DNA from: Pseudomonadota bacterium
Lineage (GTDB): Bacteria; Desulfobacterota; S145-22
NCBI GenBank assembly: GCA_015493505.1
Contig: WGDA01000139.1
Coordinates: forward strand, 1 to 43,718
Reading direction: 5' to 3'
Length of the DNA stretch: 43,718 nt
Shown: positions 7,663 to 18,149 of the stretch, in pieces
Layout: the number at the start of each line of letters is the position of its first letter
Numbering within the stretch: position 1 is the first letter of the stretch
Notes under the pieces: model-generated
Database searches by the model: none
Told to the model about the DNA's origin: nothing
Seen by the model: only the letters and a program-made list of their open reading frames with translations
Made by a program: the position numbers and the translations under genes

Positions 7663-9280
7663 AAAAACACTGGCGGAGCTTTACCCGGAAATCCAGGCCC
7701 CAACGGTGGATGTGGACTATCCCTCACAGGAACGCTTCGGGGATTATACCACCAATGTGGCCATGCAACTGGCAAGGCCCTTGAGAACAAATCCGCGGCA
7801 GATTGCCCAGGCCCTGGCGGAGAAGCTCAAACAGACCCCCCTCTTCTCAGACGTGGAGGTGGCGGGGCCGGGCTTCATCAACTTTACCCTTTCGACGGAA
7901 ATCTGGTTCGAGAGATTGAAGGATGTTGAGCAGGAGGGCGAGCGTTACGGCTGGCGCAAACACCCCCTTCCCCGGAAGATCCAGGTTGAATTTGTCAGCG
8001 CCAACCCAACGGGGCCGCTGCATGTGGGGCATGGGAGAGGCGCCGCCGTGGGAGACAGCCTCGCCCGGCTGTTGCGCGCCATCGGCCACACTGTGGAATG
8101 TGAATATTATATCAACGACATCGGGCGCCAGATGCGGGTACTGGGGCATTCCGTTTACCTGCGCGCGTGCCAGTTGAAGGGGGAAGACATCCCCTTCCCC
8201 GCGGATCACTACCAGGGCGAATATATCGTGGATATCGCGAAAAAGCTCTTGGAAAAAGAGGGGGACAACCTCTTCACCCTCGATGAGGAAGAGGCGGTAG
8301 CCCGGTGCGGCAAGGCCGCTGCCAGCGAGATCCTCGAGGCGATAAAAAAAGACCTGGACGATTTTGGCGTGGTTTTCGACCACTGGTTCTCGGAGGCGTC
8401 CCTTTTTGAGAAGGGAGAGGTCACCGCTGCGATCGAAGACCTGAAATCACGCGGGTACGTAGCAGACAGAGACGGGGCAACATGGTTCCTCAGCACGAAG
8501 TTCGGGGACGAAAAGGATCGCGTGGTCGTACGCCAGACAGGTGAAACAACCTATTTTGCCTCCGATATCGCCTATCACTGGGACAAATTCCGGCGCGGCT
8601 TCGATCAGGTGATCGATGTATGGGGAGCCGACCATCATGGGTACATTCCCAGGATGAAGGGGGTCATCCAGGCCCTGGGATACGATCCCGACCAGCTCAA
8701 AGTGGTTCTAATCCAACTGGTCAACCTGTTGCGGGGCGGCCAGCGGGTTTCCATGTCCACCCGTGGAGGCACCTTCGTCACACTTCGGGAGATCCTGGAC
8801 GATGTGGGCAGTGACGCCGCCAGATACTTCTTTCTGATGCGCCGTTCGGATTCCCCGCTCGACTTCGACCTGGACCTTGCGCGCCAGCGGTCGAACGAAA
8901 ACCCCGTGTTTTACGTCCAGTACGCCCACGCCAGGATCTGCAGTATCGAGGAAAAGGCGCGGGAGGCGGGGGTTCCCACGCCCACGTTTGGCCAGGTCAC
9001 TGGCAGCTACCTTACGCTCCCGGAAGAAAAGAAGCTGATGAAGCGGCTCGCGCGGTTTCCGGAGGTTGTTTCACAGGCTGCGCAAGCGCTGGAACCCCAC
9101 CGTCTCGTGTACTATCTCCATGAACTTTCCGGCGAGTTTCACCATTACTATAACCACACACGCGTCCTCGTGGACGATTCCGGGCTGGCGTCCGCCAGGT
9201 TCTTTCTGGCGCGATGCGTGAAGCAGGTCATTCGCAACGGTTTGACCCTCCTGGGAATCTCGGCACCCCAAAAAATGTGA
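7634..9280 (+). CDS. argS: Arginyl-tRNA synthetase
   Basis: Encodes 548 residues, normal for bacterial ArgRS. It charges tRNA-Arg with arginine in the cytoplasm. The N-terminal additional domain (about 1-110) precedes the class I signature NPTGPLHVGHG (124-134, HIGH equivalent). The KMSKS position reads VSMST (372-376), which is usual for ArgRS, which often lacks the canonical KMSKS. The C-terminal DALR anticodon-binding domain ends in RNGLTLLGI. The ATG at 7634 lies inside the end of the preceding small gene. The following SPOR gene begins 5 nt after the stop. Confidence 0.95.
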   Translation: MKEQIRASIEKTLAELYPEIQAPTVDVDYPSQERFGDYTTNVAMQLARPLRTNPRQIAQALAEKLKQTPLFSDVEVAGPGFINFTLSTEIWFERLKDVEQEGERYGWRKHPLPRKIQVEFVSANPTGPLHVGHGRGAAVGDSLARLLRAIGHTVECEYYINDIGRQMRVLGHSVYLRACQLKGEDIPFPADHYQGEYIVDIAKKLLEKEGDNLFTLDEEEAVARCGKAAASEILEAIKKDLDDFGVVFDHWFSEASLFEKGEVTAAIEDLKSRGYVADRDGATWFLSTKFGDEKDRVVVRQTGETTYFASDIAYHWDKFRRGFDQVIDVWGADHHGYIPRMKGVIQALGYDPDQLKVVLIQLVNLLRGGQRVSMSTRGGTFVTLREILDDVGSDAARYFFLMRRSDSPLDFDLDLARQRSNENPVFYVQYAHARICSIEEKAREAGVPTPTFGQVTGSYLTLPEEKKLMKRLARFPEVVSQAAQALEPHRLVYYLHELSGEFHHYYNHTRVLVDDSGLASARFFLARCVKQVIRNGLTLLGISAPQKM

Positions 9281-9285
9281 CCCCT

Positions 9286-9960
9286 ATGGGAAAGAAGAAA
9301 AAGCAGGAACAAAAAACGAAATCATTGCCCACGGCAACTACACTGATCGTGGCGCTGGTCTCTTCCACCCTCTTTTTTCTGCTGGGGGTCATGGTCGGGC
9401 GCGAATACGCCATCCGGGAAGGGTTGGTCCCAGTAACGGAAAAGACGGCGGAATCCCCCCAGGCCTCCACGCCTCCTCTTCCGAACGAGGCAGCGGGGGG
9501 GAAAACGAAGGGGACGGAGAAGGTCAACATCACCTTTTACGACCAGCTCATGAAATCCGGCGACCAGGAGCTGAATCAGGAAATCGCCGAAAGCCGCAAG
9601 GCTGGCAAGCCGGGCCCAGCCCAACACAAAGCCGCTCCGAAAAAGCATGAAAAGGCCAAACCCAGGCCTGAAGAGAACCCCGCCCAGCCACCCAGGCAAG
9701 AACCCGCGAGTGGCACGGGAGATTACGCCCTTCAGGTTGCCGCGTTTCAGAACCGGGACAACGCCCTGAAAATGGTTCGGGCCCTGCAGCGGGAGGGGTT
9801 TCACGCGCACCTGCTCAGGGGGGCTTCCCCCACGCATGGAACGTTCTACCGCGTCTGGGTGGGTTATTACAAAAACATCTCCGAGGCGTCGCGCGCGCGG
9901 CACGCCCTGTTACAGCAAAAAGGGACCAAGATCACGCGAGTGATCATTGTCAAACGATAA
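9286..9960 (+). CDS. Inner-membrane SPOR-domain protein
   Basis: Encodes 224 residues from the ATG at 9286; a longer frame from 9214 would overlap argS by 67 nt and adds nothing that looks conserved. A basic N-terminus ([11 protein letters not shown]) precedes one membrane helix (about 19-39), a Pro/Lys/Glu-rich periplasmic linker and a C-terminal SPOR domain (about 145-224) starting at [14 protein letters not shown] domains bind denuded peptidoglycan glycan strands and recruit proteins to the division septum, as in FtsN and DedD. The order short cytoplasmic tail, membrane helix, linker, SPOR matches that type. Its stop overlaps the lepA ATG by one base (TAATG). Confidence 0.88.
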   Translation: MGKKKKQEQKTKSLPTATTLIVALVSSTLFFLLGVMVGREYAIREGLVPVTEKTAESPQASTPPLPNEAAGGKTKGTEKVNITFYDQLMKSGDQELNQEIAESRKAGKPGPAQHKAAPKKHEKAKPRPEENPAQPPRQEPASGTGDYALQVAAFQNRDNALKMVRALQREGFHAHLLRGASPTHGTFYRVWVGYYKNISEASRARHALLQQKGTKITRVIIVKR

Positions 9961-11762
9961 TGTCAGTCCAGAAGCACATCCGGAACTTCTCCATCATTGC
10001 CCATGTCGATCACGGCAAATCCACGCTGGCCGACCGCCTGCTGGAAAAAACCAACACGGTCTCCCCCCGTGAAATGAAGGAGCAGTTTCTGGACAAGATG
10101 GACCTGGAGCGGGAGCGGGGAATCACCATTAAGGCCCAGACGGTCCGGATGGCTTACCGGGCCCGCGACGGACAGGAATACCTGTTCCATCTCATCGACA
10201 CACCAGGACACGTGGATTTTTCGTACGAAGTCTCCAGGAGCCTGGCCGCCTGCGAAGGGGCCGTGCTGGTTGTGGACGCCGCACAGGGGGTGGAGGCTCA
10301 GACCCTGGCAAACGTTTACACGGCGGTGGACCAGGGGTTGGAGATCATCCCGGTCATCAACAAAATCGACCTGCCAAGCGCCGACCCCGAGAAGGTAAAA
10401 CAGGAAATCTACGAAATCATCGGCCTGGACCCCTCAGACGCGCTGCTAATCAGCGCCAAAACGGGGACGGGGGTCGAATCGGTGCTGGAGGCCATTGTCA
10501 CCAAGATTCCCCCACCCAGCGGGGACCCTACCCATCCTCTGAAAGCCCTGATCTTCGATTCGTGGTACGACAGCTACCAGGGAGTCGTGGTGCTCGTCAG
10601 AATCTTTGACGGGCGGGTTTACAAGGGGATGAATATCCGTTTCATGTCCACGGGAAAGACCTATGAAGTCACATCCGTGGGAACATTCGCCCCCCACCAG
10701 GTCTTTCTGGACGCCCTGGGGCCTGGAGAAGTGGGTTTTCTGACGGCCTCCATCAAGGAGATTTCCCATTCAAAGATCGGGGACACCATCACGTCAGTTA
10801 AAAACCCTGCCGACAACCCCCTGCCAGGATTCAAGGAAGCCAAACCCATGGTTTTCAGCGGGTTGTATCCCGTGGACGCGGGGAAATACGATGACCTGAA
10901 AGACGCCCTGGAGAAACTCCAGTTGAATGACGCCTCCTTCCGGTTCGAACCGGAAACCTCTCTGGCCCTTGGCTTTGGATTCAGATGCGGTTTCCTCGGC
11001 ATGCTCCACATGGAAATCGTTCAAGAAAGGTTGGAACGGGAGTTCGAACTGGAACTGATTACCACCGCCCCCACCGTCCGGTATGAGGTCATCAAGACGG
11101 ACGGAGAGAAGGTTGTGGTAGAAAATCCTATTCAACTGCCCTCTCCCCAGAAGATTCAGGCTATCCTGGAGCCCGTGATGCTGGGCACGATTCATATCCC
11201 TTCAGACTACGTGGGCACGGTCCTGAAACTCTGTGAGGAGCGCCGCGGTGTCCAGAAGGAAATCAAGTTCTTCTCCTCCAATCGGGTCGTGGTCACGTAC
11301 GAGCTTCCCCTGAATGAAATCGTTATCGACTTTTACGACCGCCTGAAATCGTCAACGCGGGGGTACGCGTCGTTTGACTATGAATTTCTTGCTTTTAAGC
11401 CGGCGAATCTGGTAAGATTAGATGTTTTGATAAACGGGGAGGTGGTAGACGCCCTATCCCTCATTGTCCACCGGGACAAGGCTTATGCCAAGGGACGAGA
11501 CCTGATCAAACGGATCAAGCAGTTTATTCCCAGACAGCTTTTCGAAGTCGCCATCCAGGCGGCCATCGGATCCAAGGTCATTGCCCGGGAAACCATCAAG
11601 CCCCTTCGGAAAAACGTGACCGCCAAATGCTACGGGGGAGATATCACGAGAAAACGCAAACTCCTTGAAAAGCAGAAAGAAGGGAAAAAGAGAATGAAAC
11701 GGGTCGGCAGGGTGGACATCCCACAAGACGCCTTTTTGGCTATCCTGTCCGTGGAAGGATAA
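9960..11762 (+). CDS. lepA: Elongation factor 4 (LepA), ribosome-associated GTPase
   Basis: Encodes 600 residues, the usual length. It has the G1 loop AHVDHGKS (14-21), GITIKAQTV in switch I, DTPGHVD (G3) and NKIDLP (G4), then EF-G-like domains II, III and V and the LepA-specific C-terminal domain ([33 protein letters not shown]). LepA acts on the ribosome in translation initiation and elongation or back-translocation under stress. It is followed one base later by lepB, the classic lepA-lepB pairing that couples translation with protein export. Confidence 0.97.
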   Translation: MSVQKHIRNFSIIAHVDHGKSTLADRLLEKTNTVSPREMKEQFLDKMDLERERGITIKAQTVRMAYRARDGQEYLFHLIDTPGHVDFSYEVSRSLAACEGAVLVVDAAQGVEAQTLANVYTAVDQGLEIIPVINKIDLPSADPEKVKQEIYEIIGLDPSDALLISAKTGTGVESVLEAIVTKIPPPSGDPTHPLKALIFDSWYDSYQGVVVLVRIFDGRVYKGMNIRFMSTGKTYEVTSVGTFAPHQVFLDALGPGEVGFLTASIKEISHSKIGDTITSVKNPADNPLPGFKEAKPMVFSGLYPVDAGKYDDLKDALEKLQLNDASFRFEPETSLALGFGFRCGFLGMLHMEIVQERLEREFELELITTAPTVRYEVIKTDGEKVVVENPIQLPSPQKIQAILEPVMLGTIHIPSDYVGTVLKLCEERRGVQKEIKFFSSNRVVVTYELPLNEIVIDFYDRLKSSTRGYASFDYEFLAFKPANLVRLDVLINGEVVDALSLIVHRDKAYAKGRDLIKRIKQFIPRQLFEVAIQAAIGSKVIARETIKPLRKNVTAKCYGGDITRKRKLLEKQKEGKKRMKRVGRVDIPQDAFLAILSVEG

Positions 11763-11763
11763 A

Positions 11764-12441
11764 ATGAAGAAAAAGATATTTGTCAAAGAAGAGAACCTGA
11801 GGAAAAAATCGTGGTTCAAGGAATATGGCGAGTCGATCCTGATCGCCTTCATCATCGCGATGGTGGTCCGGACCTTTGTCATCCAGGCCTATAAAATCCC
11901 TTCAGGCTCCATGGAGCCCACCCTGCTGATTGGTGACCACCTTCTGGTCAGCAAGTTCACTTACGGCATCAGAATCCCCTATCGGGTTTTTGGAATCTAC
12001 CTGCCGGGTGGAGGCACGACCCTGATACCCATTTCGTCCCCGAAACGCGGAGACGTGGTGGTTTTCGTCTTCCCGCAGGATCACAGCAAAGATTTCATCA
12101 AGCGGGTCATTGGCCTTCCCGGTGAGACGATCGAAATCAGGGACAAGAAGATTTTCATCAACGGGAAGCAGATAAAAGACCCCTGGGGAGTATATACCGG
12201 CCATCAGGGAGGAGAGATCGGGCAGATACAGGAACATTTCGGCCCCGTCAAGATTCCTCCCAACAGCTATTTCATGATGGGAGACAACCGGGACCACAGC
12301 TATGACAGCCGATTCTGGGGTTTCGTCAACAAACGTTTCATCGAGGGAAAGGCGCTGATTCTGTACTGGTCCTGGAATTCCCTCGCGCCTGACCTTCTTC
12401 ACAAGGTTCGGTGGAACCGTATCGGGAGGGTGATCCGCTGA
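11764..12441 (+). CDS. lepB: Signal peptidase I
   Basis: Encodes 225 residues. A single N-terminal membrane helix (about 23-42) leads to the S26 protease domain with box B IPSGSMEPTL (catalytic Ser49), box C, box D RGDVVVF and FIKRVIGLPG (catalytic Lys113), and box E MGDNRDHSYDSR. The Ser/Lys dyad removes signal peptides from exported proteins on the outer face of the inner membrane; likely local clients include the secreted products of this window. The ATG sits one base after the lepA stop, and the stop overlaps the pyrR ATG (TGATG). Confidence 0.96.
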   Translation: MKKKIFVKEENLRKKSWFKEYGESILIAFIIAMVVRTFVIQAYKIPSGSMEPTLLIGDHLLVSKFTYGIRIPYRVFGIYLPGGGTTLIPISSPKRGDVVVFVFPQDHSKDFIKRVIGLPGETIEIRDKKIFINGKQIKDPWGVYTGHQGGEIGQIQEHFGPVKIPPNSYFMMGDNRDHSYDSRFWGFVNKRFIEGKALILYWSWNSLAPDLLHKVRWNRIGRVIR

Positions 12442-12965
12442 TGCCACCCAGGGTCCTTTTTACCGAATCGCGGGTTAAGCAGGCCCTTCAGGACATGGGG
12501 CAGGCGGTGCGGCACCTTTTTGAGGGAGAACAGACGTTCCTGATCGTGGGCATTCAAAGCGGCGGCATGATGGTCGCCAGGCATTTACGGGAAGTGACGG
12601 CCCTGGCGGGGTTCGAACATATTCCCATAGGGTCAGTGGACACCACCCTCTACCGGGATGATATTCACAAACTGGGTCCTGAAAAAGGGCTGCTTCCCAT
12701 GGAGATCCCCGTCAGTGTGGAGGACGCGGCGATCCTCCTGGTGGATGACGTCATCTTCACGGGCAGAAGCGCCCGGGCGGCCATGGACGCCCTGTTCTGT
12801 CTGGGAAGGCCCAGGGTCATCCGGCTGGCGGTACTGGTGGATCGGGGCCACCGCGAGCTCCCCATTCAGCCCGATATCGTTGGATTCGAGGTCTCCACGG
12901 ACTATGGAGACGAAGTGGTGGTCTCCTGGAACAATCAGGGCGGGAAAGTGGCGCTTACACGCTAA
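12441..12965 (+). CDS. pyrR: PyrR-type pyrimidine regulator / uracil phosphoribosyltransferase
   Basis: Encodes 174 residues from the ATG at 12441, which overlaps the lepB stop. The type I phosphoribosyltransferase fold is shown by LIVGIQSGG near residue 35, the DTTLYRDD segment typical of PyrR, and the PRPP loop ILLVDDVIFTGRSAR. PyrR converts uracil plus PRPP to UMP and in many bacteria binds pyr-operon leader RNA to cause attenuation. No other pyr genes or PyrR-binding RNA element are seen nearby, so only the enzyme identity, not the regulatory role, is supported here. Confidence 0.9.
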   Translation: MPPRVLFTESRVKQALQDMGQAVRHLFEGEQTFLIVGIQSGGMMVARHLREVTALAGFEHIPIGSVDTTLYRDDIHKLGPEKGLLPMEIPVSVEDAAILLVDDVIFTGRSARAAMDALFCLGRPRVIRLAVLVDRGHRELPIQPDIVGFEVSTDYGDEVVVSWNNQGGKVALTR

Positions 12966-13004
12966 GATGACGTAAGCCGAACCTTTCCGCGAAGCAGAAA
13001 ACAA

Positions 13005-13044
13005 CACGCGCCAGGAAAGTCTAACGACTCCGAGCCAGCGCGTG
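13005..13044 (+). promoter_or_regulatory. Possible hairpin in the gltX leader
   Basis: CACGCGC (13005-13011) and GCGCGTG (13038-13044) form a perfect 7-bp stem around a 26-nt loop, ending 14 nt before the gltX ATG. It could influence gltX translation or be chance in GC-rich sequence. Confidence 0.3.
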
Positions 13045-13058
13045 GAAATGGATTGGAA

Positions 13059-14492
13059 ATGGACGAAAAAAAAGAAACGGTTATCACGAGATTCGCCCCC
13101 AGCCCCACCGGATACCTTCACATCGGTGGGGCGCGGACGGCACTGTTCAACTGGCTGTACGCCCGGCATACGGGAGGGAAGTTCATTCTCCGTATCGAAG
13201 ACACGGACCGCCAGCGGTCCACCGAGGCGTCCATCCAGGTTATCCTCGAAGCCATGAAGTGGTTGGGACTGGACTGGGATGAAGGTCCCTATTTTCAGAC
13301 ACAGCGCGCAGATTTATACAGGCAGGCGGCCCAGAAGCTCCTTGAAACCGGATGGGCCTACCGCTGCTACTGCACGCCTGAAGAGCTGGAGGCTAAACGG
13401 AAACAGGCCCTGAAAGAGGGGAGAAAGCCCAAATATGACGGGACATGCCGGAATCGAACGGATTTTCCGGCAGACAAACCCTTCGTGCTGAGATTCAAAT
13501 GCCCGCAGGAGGGCACCGTGGTGGTGGAAGACCTGGTCAAGGGAACCGTTCGATTCGAGGCCTCCGAACTGGATGACCTGATTATCGTGCGGTCGGATGG
13601 CGTCCCCACCTACAATTTCGCGGTCGTCGTGGATGACGCCTCCATGGGCATCACCCACATCATCCGGGGAGACGACCACCTGAACAACACCCCCCGACAG
13701 ATCCTCATCTATCAGGCTCTGGGGTATCCGCTGCCGAAATTCGCGCACGTCCCTATGATCCTGGGGCAGGATCACAAGCGCCTCAGCAAGCGCCATGGCG
13801 CCGTCTCGGTGCTGGCATACCGGGATGAAGGGTACCTTCCTCAGGCGCTGGTCAACTACCTTGTCCGCCTCGGGTGGTCTCATGGAGATCAGGAAATCTT
13901 CAGCCGGAATGAGCTGATTGATCTGTTCAATTTGGAGGGGATCGGCAAATCAGCTGGGGTCTTCAACCCGGAAAAGCTTCTCTGGCTCAACGCCCACTAC
14001 ATCCGGAATACCTCTGACTCCGAACTGGCGCGCCAGGTGCGCCCCTTTCTCGAAATGGAGGGGATCGACCCGCCCGAGGACCGGCTTATGATGGCCATCA
14101 AGACTGTCAAGGAACGAAGCCGGACCCTGAAAGAAATGGCGGACGGCATGCGTTTCTACTTCACGGACACGGTAACCTATGACCCGAAGGGGGAAAGAAA
14201 ATTCCTCAAACCCGCCATGATCCCCCTCTTTTCACAGATCATCGAATGCCTGGAGGCGCTGGACAACTTTGAAGAGTCCCGGGTGGAGACGTGTTTCAAG
14301 GCGGTCATGGAACGCAATCAGATCAAACTGGGAAAAATCGCCCAGCCTGTCCGGGTCGCCCTGACGGGGAAGACGGTAAGTCCCGGGTTATTCGAGGTCA
14401 TGGAGGTTCTTGGGAAAGAACGCACGATTTCCCGGCTTCGAAACGCCCTGAAAACCCTTGAGCAAAAAGCCGCCGAATATGAGGAAGCGTAG
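13059..14492 (+). CDS. gltX: Glutamyl-tRNA synthetase
   Basis: Encodes 477 residues from the ATG at 13059; a TTG at 13053 is an alternative. Class I signatures are [16 protein letters not shown] (HIGG 21-24) and RLSKRHG (KMSKS equivalent, 241-245). Also present are [10 protein letters not shown] and the [10 protein letters not shown] segment. It loads glutamate on tRNA-Glu. The length matches bacterial GluRS, and the C-terminal helical anticodon domain is complete. Whether it is discriminating or also charges tRNA-Gln cannot be told from the sequence by eye. It is preceded by a 93-nt spacer with a possible hairpin and followed by smc after 84 nt. Confidence 0.95.
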   Translation: MDEKKETVITRFAPSPTGYLHIGGARTALFNWLYARHTGGKFILRIEDTDRQRSTEASIQVILEAMKWLGLDWDEGPYFQTQRADLYRQAAQKLLETGWAYRCYCTPEELEAKRKQALKEGRKPKYDGTCRNRTDFPADKPFVLRFKCPQEGTVVVEDLVKGTVRFEASELDDLIIVRSDGVPTYNFAVVVDDASMGITHIIRGDDHLNNTPRQILIYQALGYPLPKFAHVPMILGQDHKRLSKRHGAVSVLAYRDEGYLPQALVNYLVRLGWSHGDQEIFSRNELIDLFNLEGIGKSAGVFNPEKLLWLNAHYIRNTSDSELARQVRPFLEMEGIDPPEDRLMMAIKTVKERSRTLKEMADGMRFYFTDTVTYDPKGERKFLKPAMIPLFSQIIECLEALDNFEESRVETCFKAVMERNQIKLGKIAQPVRVALTGKTVSPGLFEVMEVLGKERTISRLRNALKTLEQKAAEYEEA

Positions 14493-14576
14493 CGTTTCAC
14501 CCCTCACAAATCATAACATCGCTGACCCCATCGCCGCTCCCGCGCCAGGGAAGGCGTGGAACCCTGTGGGTATGGC

Positions 14577-17500
14577 ATGAGAATCCGCCGCCTGGAACTG
14601 ATTGGCTTCAAATCCTTTCCCTTCGCCACAACCATCGAATTTCCCTACGAAGGGATTACCGCCATCGTGGGCCCCAATGGATGCGGAAAAAGCAACGTCC
14701 TGGACGCCCTCATGTGGGTCATGGGCGCGACCAGCCCGAAACTTCTCCGAAGCCGCTCCATGGAAGACGTCATCTTTGCCGGCAGCGAAAATCTTGAACC
14801 CCTGGGGCGCGCCGAGGTTCGCCTGACAATAGACAACACAAAGAAGCTTGCCAGTGAGCCCTATCGGGAAATTCCCGAGATAGAGATCAGGCGGGTCTTT
14901 TACCGCGACGGAGAAAGCGAATTCTGGCTGAATGGCCGGCGTTGCCGGCTGCGCGATATCCAGGAGTTTTTCCTCGGTACGGGCCTGGGAACCAACTCAT
15001 ATGCCATTATCGAGCAGGGAAAAGTGGACGCGGTCACTCTTGCCCGACCGGAGGGACGCCGCCTTTTTCTGGATGAGTCCGCTGGCATTTCCAAGTACAA
15101 GGAACGCCGGGAGATCGCCCTGAGAAAGATGGAAGCGACAAAGCAGAACCTCTCGCGCGTTGAGGACATCCTGCATGAGGTCACACGCCAGGCGAACCGC
15201 CTGAAACGGCAGGCGGGTAAGGCCCGACGCTATCAGCGTCTCAAAGAACGGCTGAACGCCCTTTTAATCCGTCGGGCGGAACTTGACCTTCTGGAAATGG
15301 ACGGGAAACGGGAACAGCTGAATGCCGCGCTGCAATCCCTTTCACGGCAGGCCGAAGCCAAAGAGGCGGAATGGAAATCTCTCGACGCCAGGGTTTCAAG
15401 CGCGCAGGCACGCCTGCTCGAGCAGGAAGAGGCGCTTCGCGCCTTAAATGCCGCGTTCGCCCAACAGCGTGACGCACTTGGGGAAAAACGCCAGGCTTTT
15501 TATGAGATGAAAGAGAAGCGTGGGCGGGTGGAAGAGGCACTGAAAGGTCTCCGGGGAACGGCCCGGGAGGCGAAACAACGCCTCTCGTCTCTCGCCGCGC
15601 AGAAAGAGATGCTCGAGCAATCCATCCAATCCCTCGAAGAGTCCTTTCAGGAAAGGGCGCGGACCCTTGAAGAAAAGAAAGCCGCCTATCAGGCAGAAAA
15701 AGAGCGCCTGAACACCATGGAAGAGAGGATAGAACGCCACAAGCAGGCCGTTTTCGACGCCATGGCGGCGGAAGTTGACGCGAAAAACCGCCTGATCGAA
15801 TTATCAACCAGGTCTGAGGAAACCCGGCGGGGTATCGAAAAACGCCAAAAGGAGCTTCAAGAGGCGGAAAAGCAGTATCAGATCCTGGACCAGTCTCTCA
15901 CCGATTTCAAGGCGAGAGAAAAGAAGCTGAGAGAAACGCTGGCGGCAAGGGAAGAAGAGAAAAGAGAATTGGAAACCTCGCTGAACCAGGCGGTTCAGCG
16001 CGAAAACCGCGCCCGTGACTCCCTGAAGGAACACGAAAGAAAGCTGATGGCGCGGCGTTCGGACCTGAACTCCCTTGAAGAAATACAGAAAAACCTGGAA
16101 GATGTCTCTTCCAAGGGGGCCAAGACCCTCTTGAAACAGTTTTTCGAGCATCATGAACCCAGGGGAGGCAGTGAAAGGCTGGTCGCGGACATGATAGAGA
16201 TTGACCCGCGATACGACCGGGCCCTGGAAGCCACCCTGAGGGATGAGCTCGAATTTATCATGGTCGACAATCATGAAATCGCCCTCAAGGGTCTCGCTTT
16301 CCTGAAAGAAAAAAACGCTGGCCGAAGCGGTCTGATCCCCCGAGACGCGCTTCGGGCGTGTCCGGAAACCGAGTATCCCCCGCCACACCCCGAGATGGAA
16401 CCCCTTCTGGACCACATACGGGGCCCCGAAGAAGAAAAAACCATTATGGCGTGCCTGTTGAAAGATGTCTGGGTCGTGGAAGACTACGCCAAAGCCGTTG
16501 AAATCCGACATAAAAACGGCTTTGCCGGCACCCTTGTGACCCTGGAAGGGGATATCTTTTATCCCAATGGTGTCATCGTTGGCGGAAGCGACGAACCGGG
16601 CGCGAGAACCCGGGTGGGACGAAACAGAAAAATCTCGGCGTTAAAACAGCTCATCGAAGAGATGGAAAAGGAAAGAAGCCGGCTTTTCGCCGAGGTGGAA
16701 GAAGCCGAAGCGGCGAGCCGTTCCCTGAAGGATCGGCGCGATACCGTGGCGGAAGAGATGCAGCAGACCCGTCTGAACCTTTCCACTCTTCTGAAGGACC
16801 TGGAAAACACCGGCAAAAATCACGACCGTGTCAGACGTCAGATGGAGGTCCTGCGGGCAGAACTGGATGAAATGAACCGGCGGGTGCGCCTGTCAGAGGG
16901 CGAGCTGTCAAGGCTGCGGCAGACATACGAAGACGCCAGGCGCGAACAGGCCAGGCTTCGGGAAAAGCTGGAGAGCCATGAAAAGGAGATTCAGGCCCTG
17001 CGTGAGTCCGTCGAAAAAAGGGGGCAGGAAACCAACAGGCTCAGGGTGGAAGAGGCCGAGGCGCGCGAAAAACTTCAGAACCAGGTTCAGAAGCTGAAAA
17101 CCCTGCGGGAAGAGGTAGCCCGCCTAAACGCCGATATAGAGCAGAAACGGCGCCGGGAAGACGAGCTTTCCAGTGAACTCCGGGACATCCGTGAGCAGGT
17201 CTCCTCACTGGAACGCGTGATCAGGGAGATGGAGGTCCGGCTCGCGGAAGAAAAGAAACGGATTGAGGCCAGCGAACTGGAGCTGCGCAAGAGCAAGGAA
17301 TCGATTCGCGAACTGGAAGCAAAAAAATCCGAAACCTTCAAGGCACTTCAGAAACTGAAGGAGGAAATCGCCGAAAAGAGATTGAACGTCTCTCAACGGG
17401 ATCTGGAAATCGACGCCCTGATTAAAGAAACACGCGAGCGGTTTGGTGTCGACTTGCGGGAAAGGCTGTCCGGGGAGCCGCGTGACGGAGAGGAAACGTG

Positions 17501-18149
17501 GGATGAAGAAGAGGCCCGGTCTCTGGAAAAAAAGATCGCGAGCCTGGGAGAAATCAATTTCGTGGCCATCCAGGAGTTTGAAGAGCTAAAGGAGCGCATC
17601 TCCTTTCTGGAACAACAGCGGGCTGACCTTCTGGACGCGATTCAGACCCTGACGGAAACCATTCAGCGGATCAACCGGGTCACCTCCACGCGCTTCAAGG
17701 AAACCTACGAAAAGGTTCAGCACCACTTCGCTGACCTGTTTACAAAGCTTTTCGGCGGTGGAAAGGGGGAACTGCGGCTCACCGATCCGACGAATTACCG
17801 GGAAACCGGCATAGACATCTTTGCTCAGCCACCGGGAAAGCGACTCCAGGCTATTCGGCTCCTCTCTGGAGGTGAAAAGGCCCTGGTGGCGCTCGCCTTC
17901 CTTTTCGCCATGTTTCTGACGCGTCCCAGCCCCTTTTGCGTCCTGGACGAGGTGGACGCCCCCCTCGATGAAGGAAATATCGACCGGTTTAACCAGTTAC
18001 TGGTGGAATGGTCCGATATGTCCCAGTTTATCCTCATCACCCATAACAAGCGTACCATGGCGCGCGCGAAATCCCTGTTTGGGGTTACCATGGAACAGCC
18101 GGGAGTTTCAAAAATCATCAGTGTTTCCCTGGAAGAGGTTGAACCTTGA
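14577..18149 (+). CDS. smc: Chromosome segregation ATPase SMC
   Basis: Encodes 1190 residues from the ATG at 14577, chosen because SMC proteins begin with an M-R-I-x-R-L-E-L-x-G-F-K-S-F-like strand; a GTG at 14556 would add seven residues. The head has Walker A GPNGCGKS (32-39), the C-terminal signature LLSGGEKALVALAF and Walker B CVLDEVDAPLDEGN. Two long charged coiled coils flank a hinge domain near residues 510-680, which contains VADMIEID and GVIVGG. As a dimer with ScpA/ScpB it compacts and helps segregate the chromosome; no scp genes are in the window. The stop overlaps the TTG start of the next gene. Confidence 0.96.
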   Translation: MRIRRLELIGFKSFPFATTIEFPYEGITAIVGPNGCGKSNVLDALMWVMGATSPKLLRSRSMEDVIFAGSENLEPLGRAEVRLTIDNTKKLASEPYREIPEIEIRRVFYRDGESEFWLNGRRCRLRDIQEFFLGTGLGTNSYAIIEQGKVDAVTLARPEGRRLFLDESAGISKYKERREIALRKMEATKQNLSRVEDILHEVTRQANRLKRQAGKARRYQRLKERLNALLIRRAELDLLEMDGKREQLNAALQSLSRQAEAKEAEWKSLDARVSSAQARLLEQEEALRALNAAFAQQRDALGEKRQAFYEMKEKRGRVEEALKGLRGTAREAKQRLSSLAAQKEMLEQSIQSLEESFQERARTLEEKKAAYQAEKERLNTMEERIERHKQAVFDAMAAEVDAKNRLIELSTRSEETRRGIEKRQKELQEAEKQYQILDQSLTDFKAREKKLRETLAAREEEKRELETSLNQAVQRENRARDSLKEHERKLMARRSDLNSLEEIQKNLEDVSSKGAKTLLKQFFEHHEPRGGSERLVADMIEIDPRYDRALEATLRDELEFIMVDNHEIALKGLAFLKEKNAGRSGLIPRDALRACPETEYPPPHPEMEPLLDHIRGPEEEKTIMACLLKDVWVVEDYAKAVEIRHKNGFAGTLVTLEGDIFYPNGVIVGGSDEPGARTRVGRNRKISALKQLIEEMEKERSRLFAEVEEAEAASRSLKDRRDTVAEEMQQTRLNLSTLLKDLENTGKNHDRVRRQMEVLRAELDEMNRRVRLSEGELSRLRQTYEDARREQARLREKLESHEKEIQALRESVEKRGQETNRLRVEEAEAREKLQNQVQKLKTLREEVARLNADIEQKRRREDELSSELRDIREQVSSLERVIREMEVRLAEEKKRIEASELELRKSKESIRELEAKKSETFKALQKLKEEIAEKRLNVSQRDLEIDALIKETRERFGVDLRERLSGEPRDGEETWDEEEARSLEKKIASLGEINFVAIQEFEELKERISFLEQQRADLLDAIQTLTETIQRINRVTSTRFKETYEKVQHHFADLFTKLFGGGKGELRLTDPTNYRETGIDIFAQPPGKRLQAIRLLSGGEKALVALAFLFAMFLTRPSPFCVLDEVDAPLDEGNIDRFNQLLVEWSDMSQFILITHNKRTMARAKSLFGVTMEQPGVSKIISVSLEEVEP

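Noticed and set aside
8747-8761. Apparent loss of the KMSKS motif in ArgS
   Set aside because: Many arginyl-tRNA synthetases naturally lack canonical KMSKS, so VSMST is not a defect.
12441-12965. PyrR-controlled attenuator near pyrR
   Set aside because: No PyrR-binding RNA pattern or pyr biosynthesis gene is visible around it; only the enzyme is supported.
14556-14576. GTG at 14556 as smc start
   Set aside because: The added seven residues do not match SMC N-termini, while the ATG at 14577 gives the standard MRI-x-R-L start.
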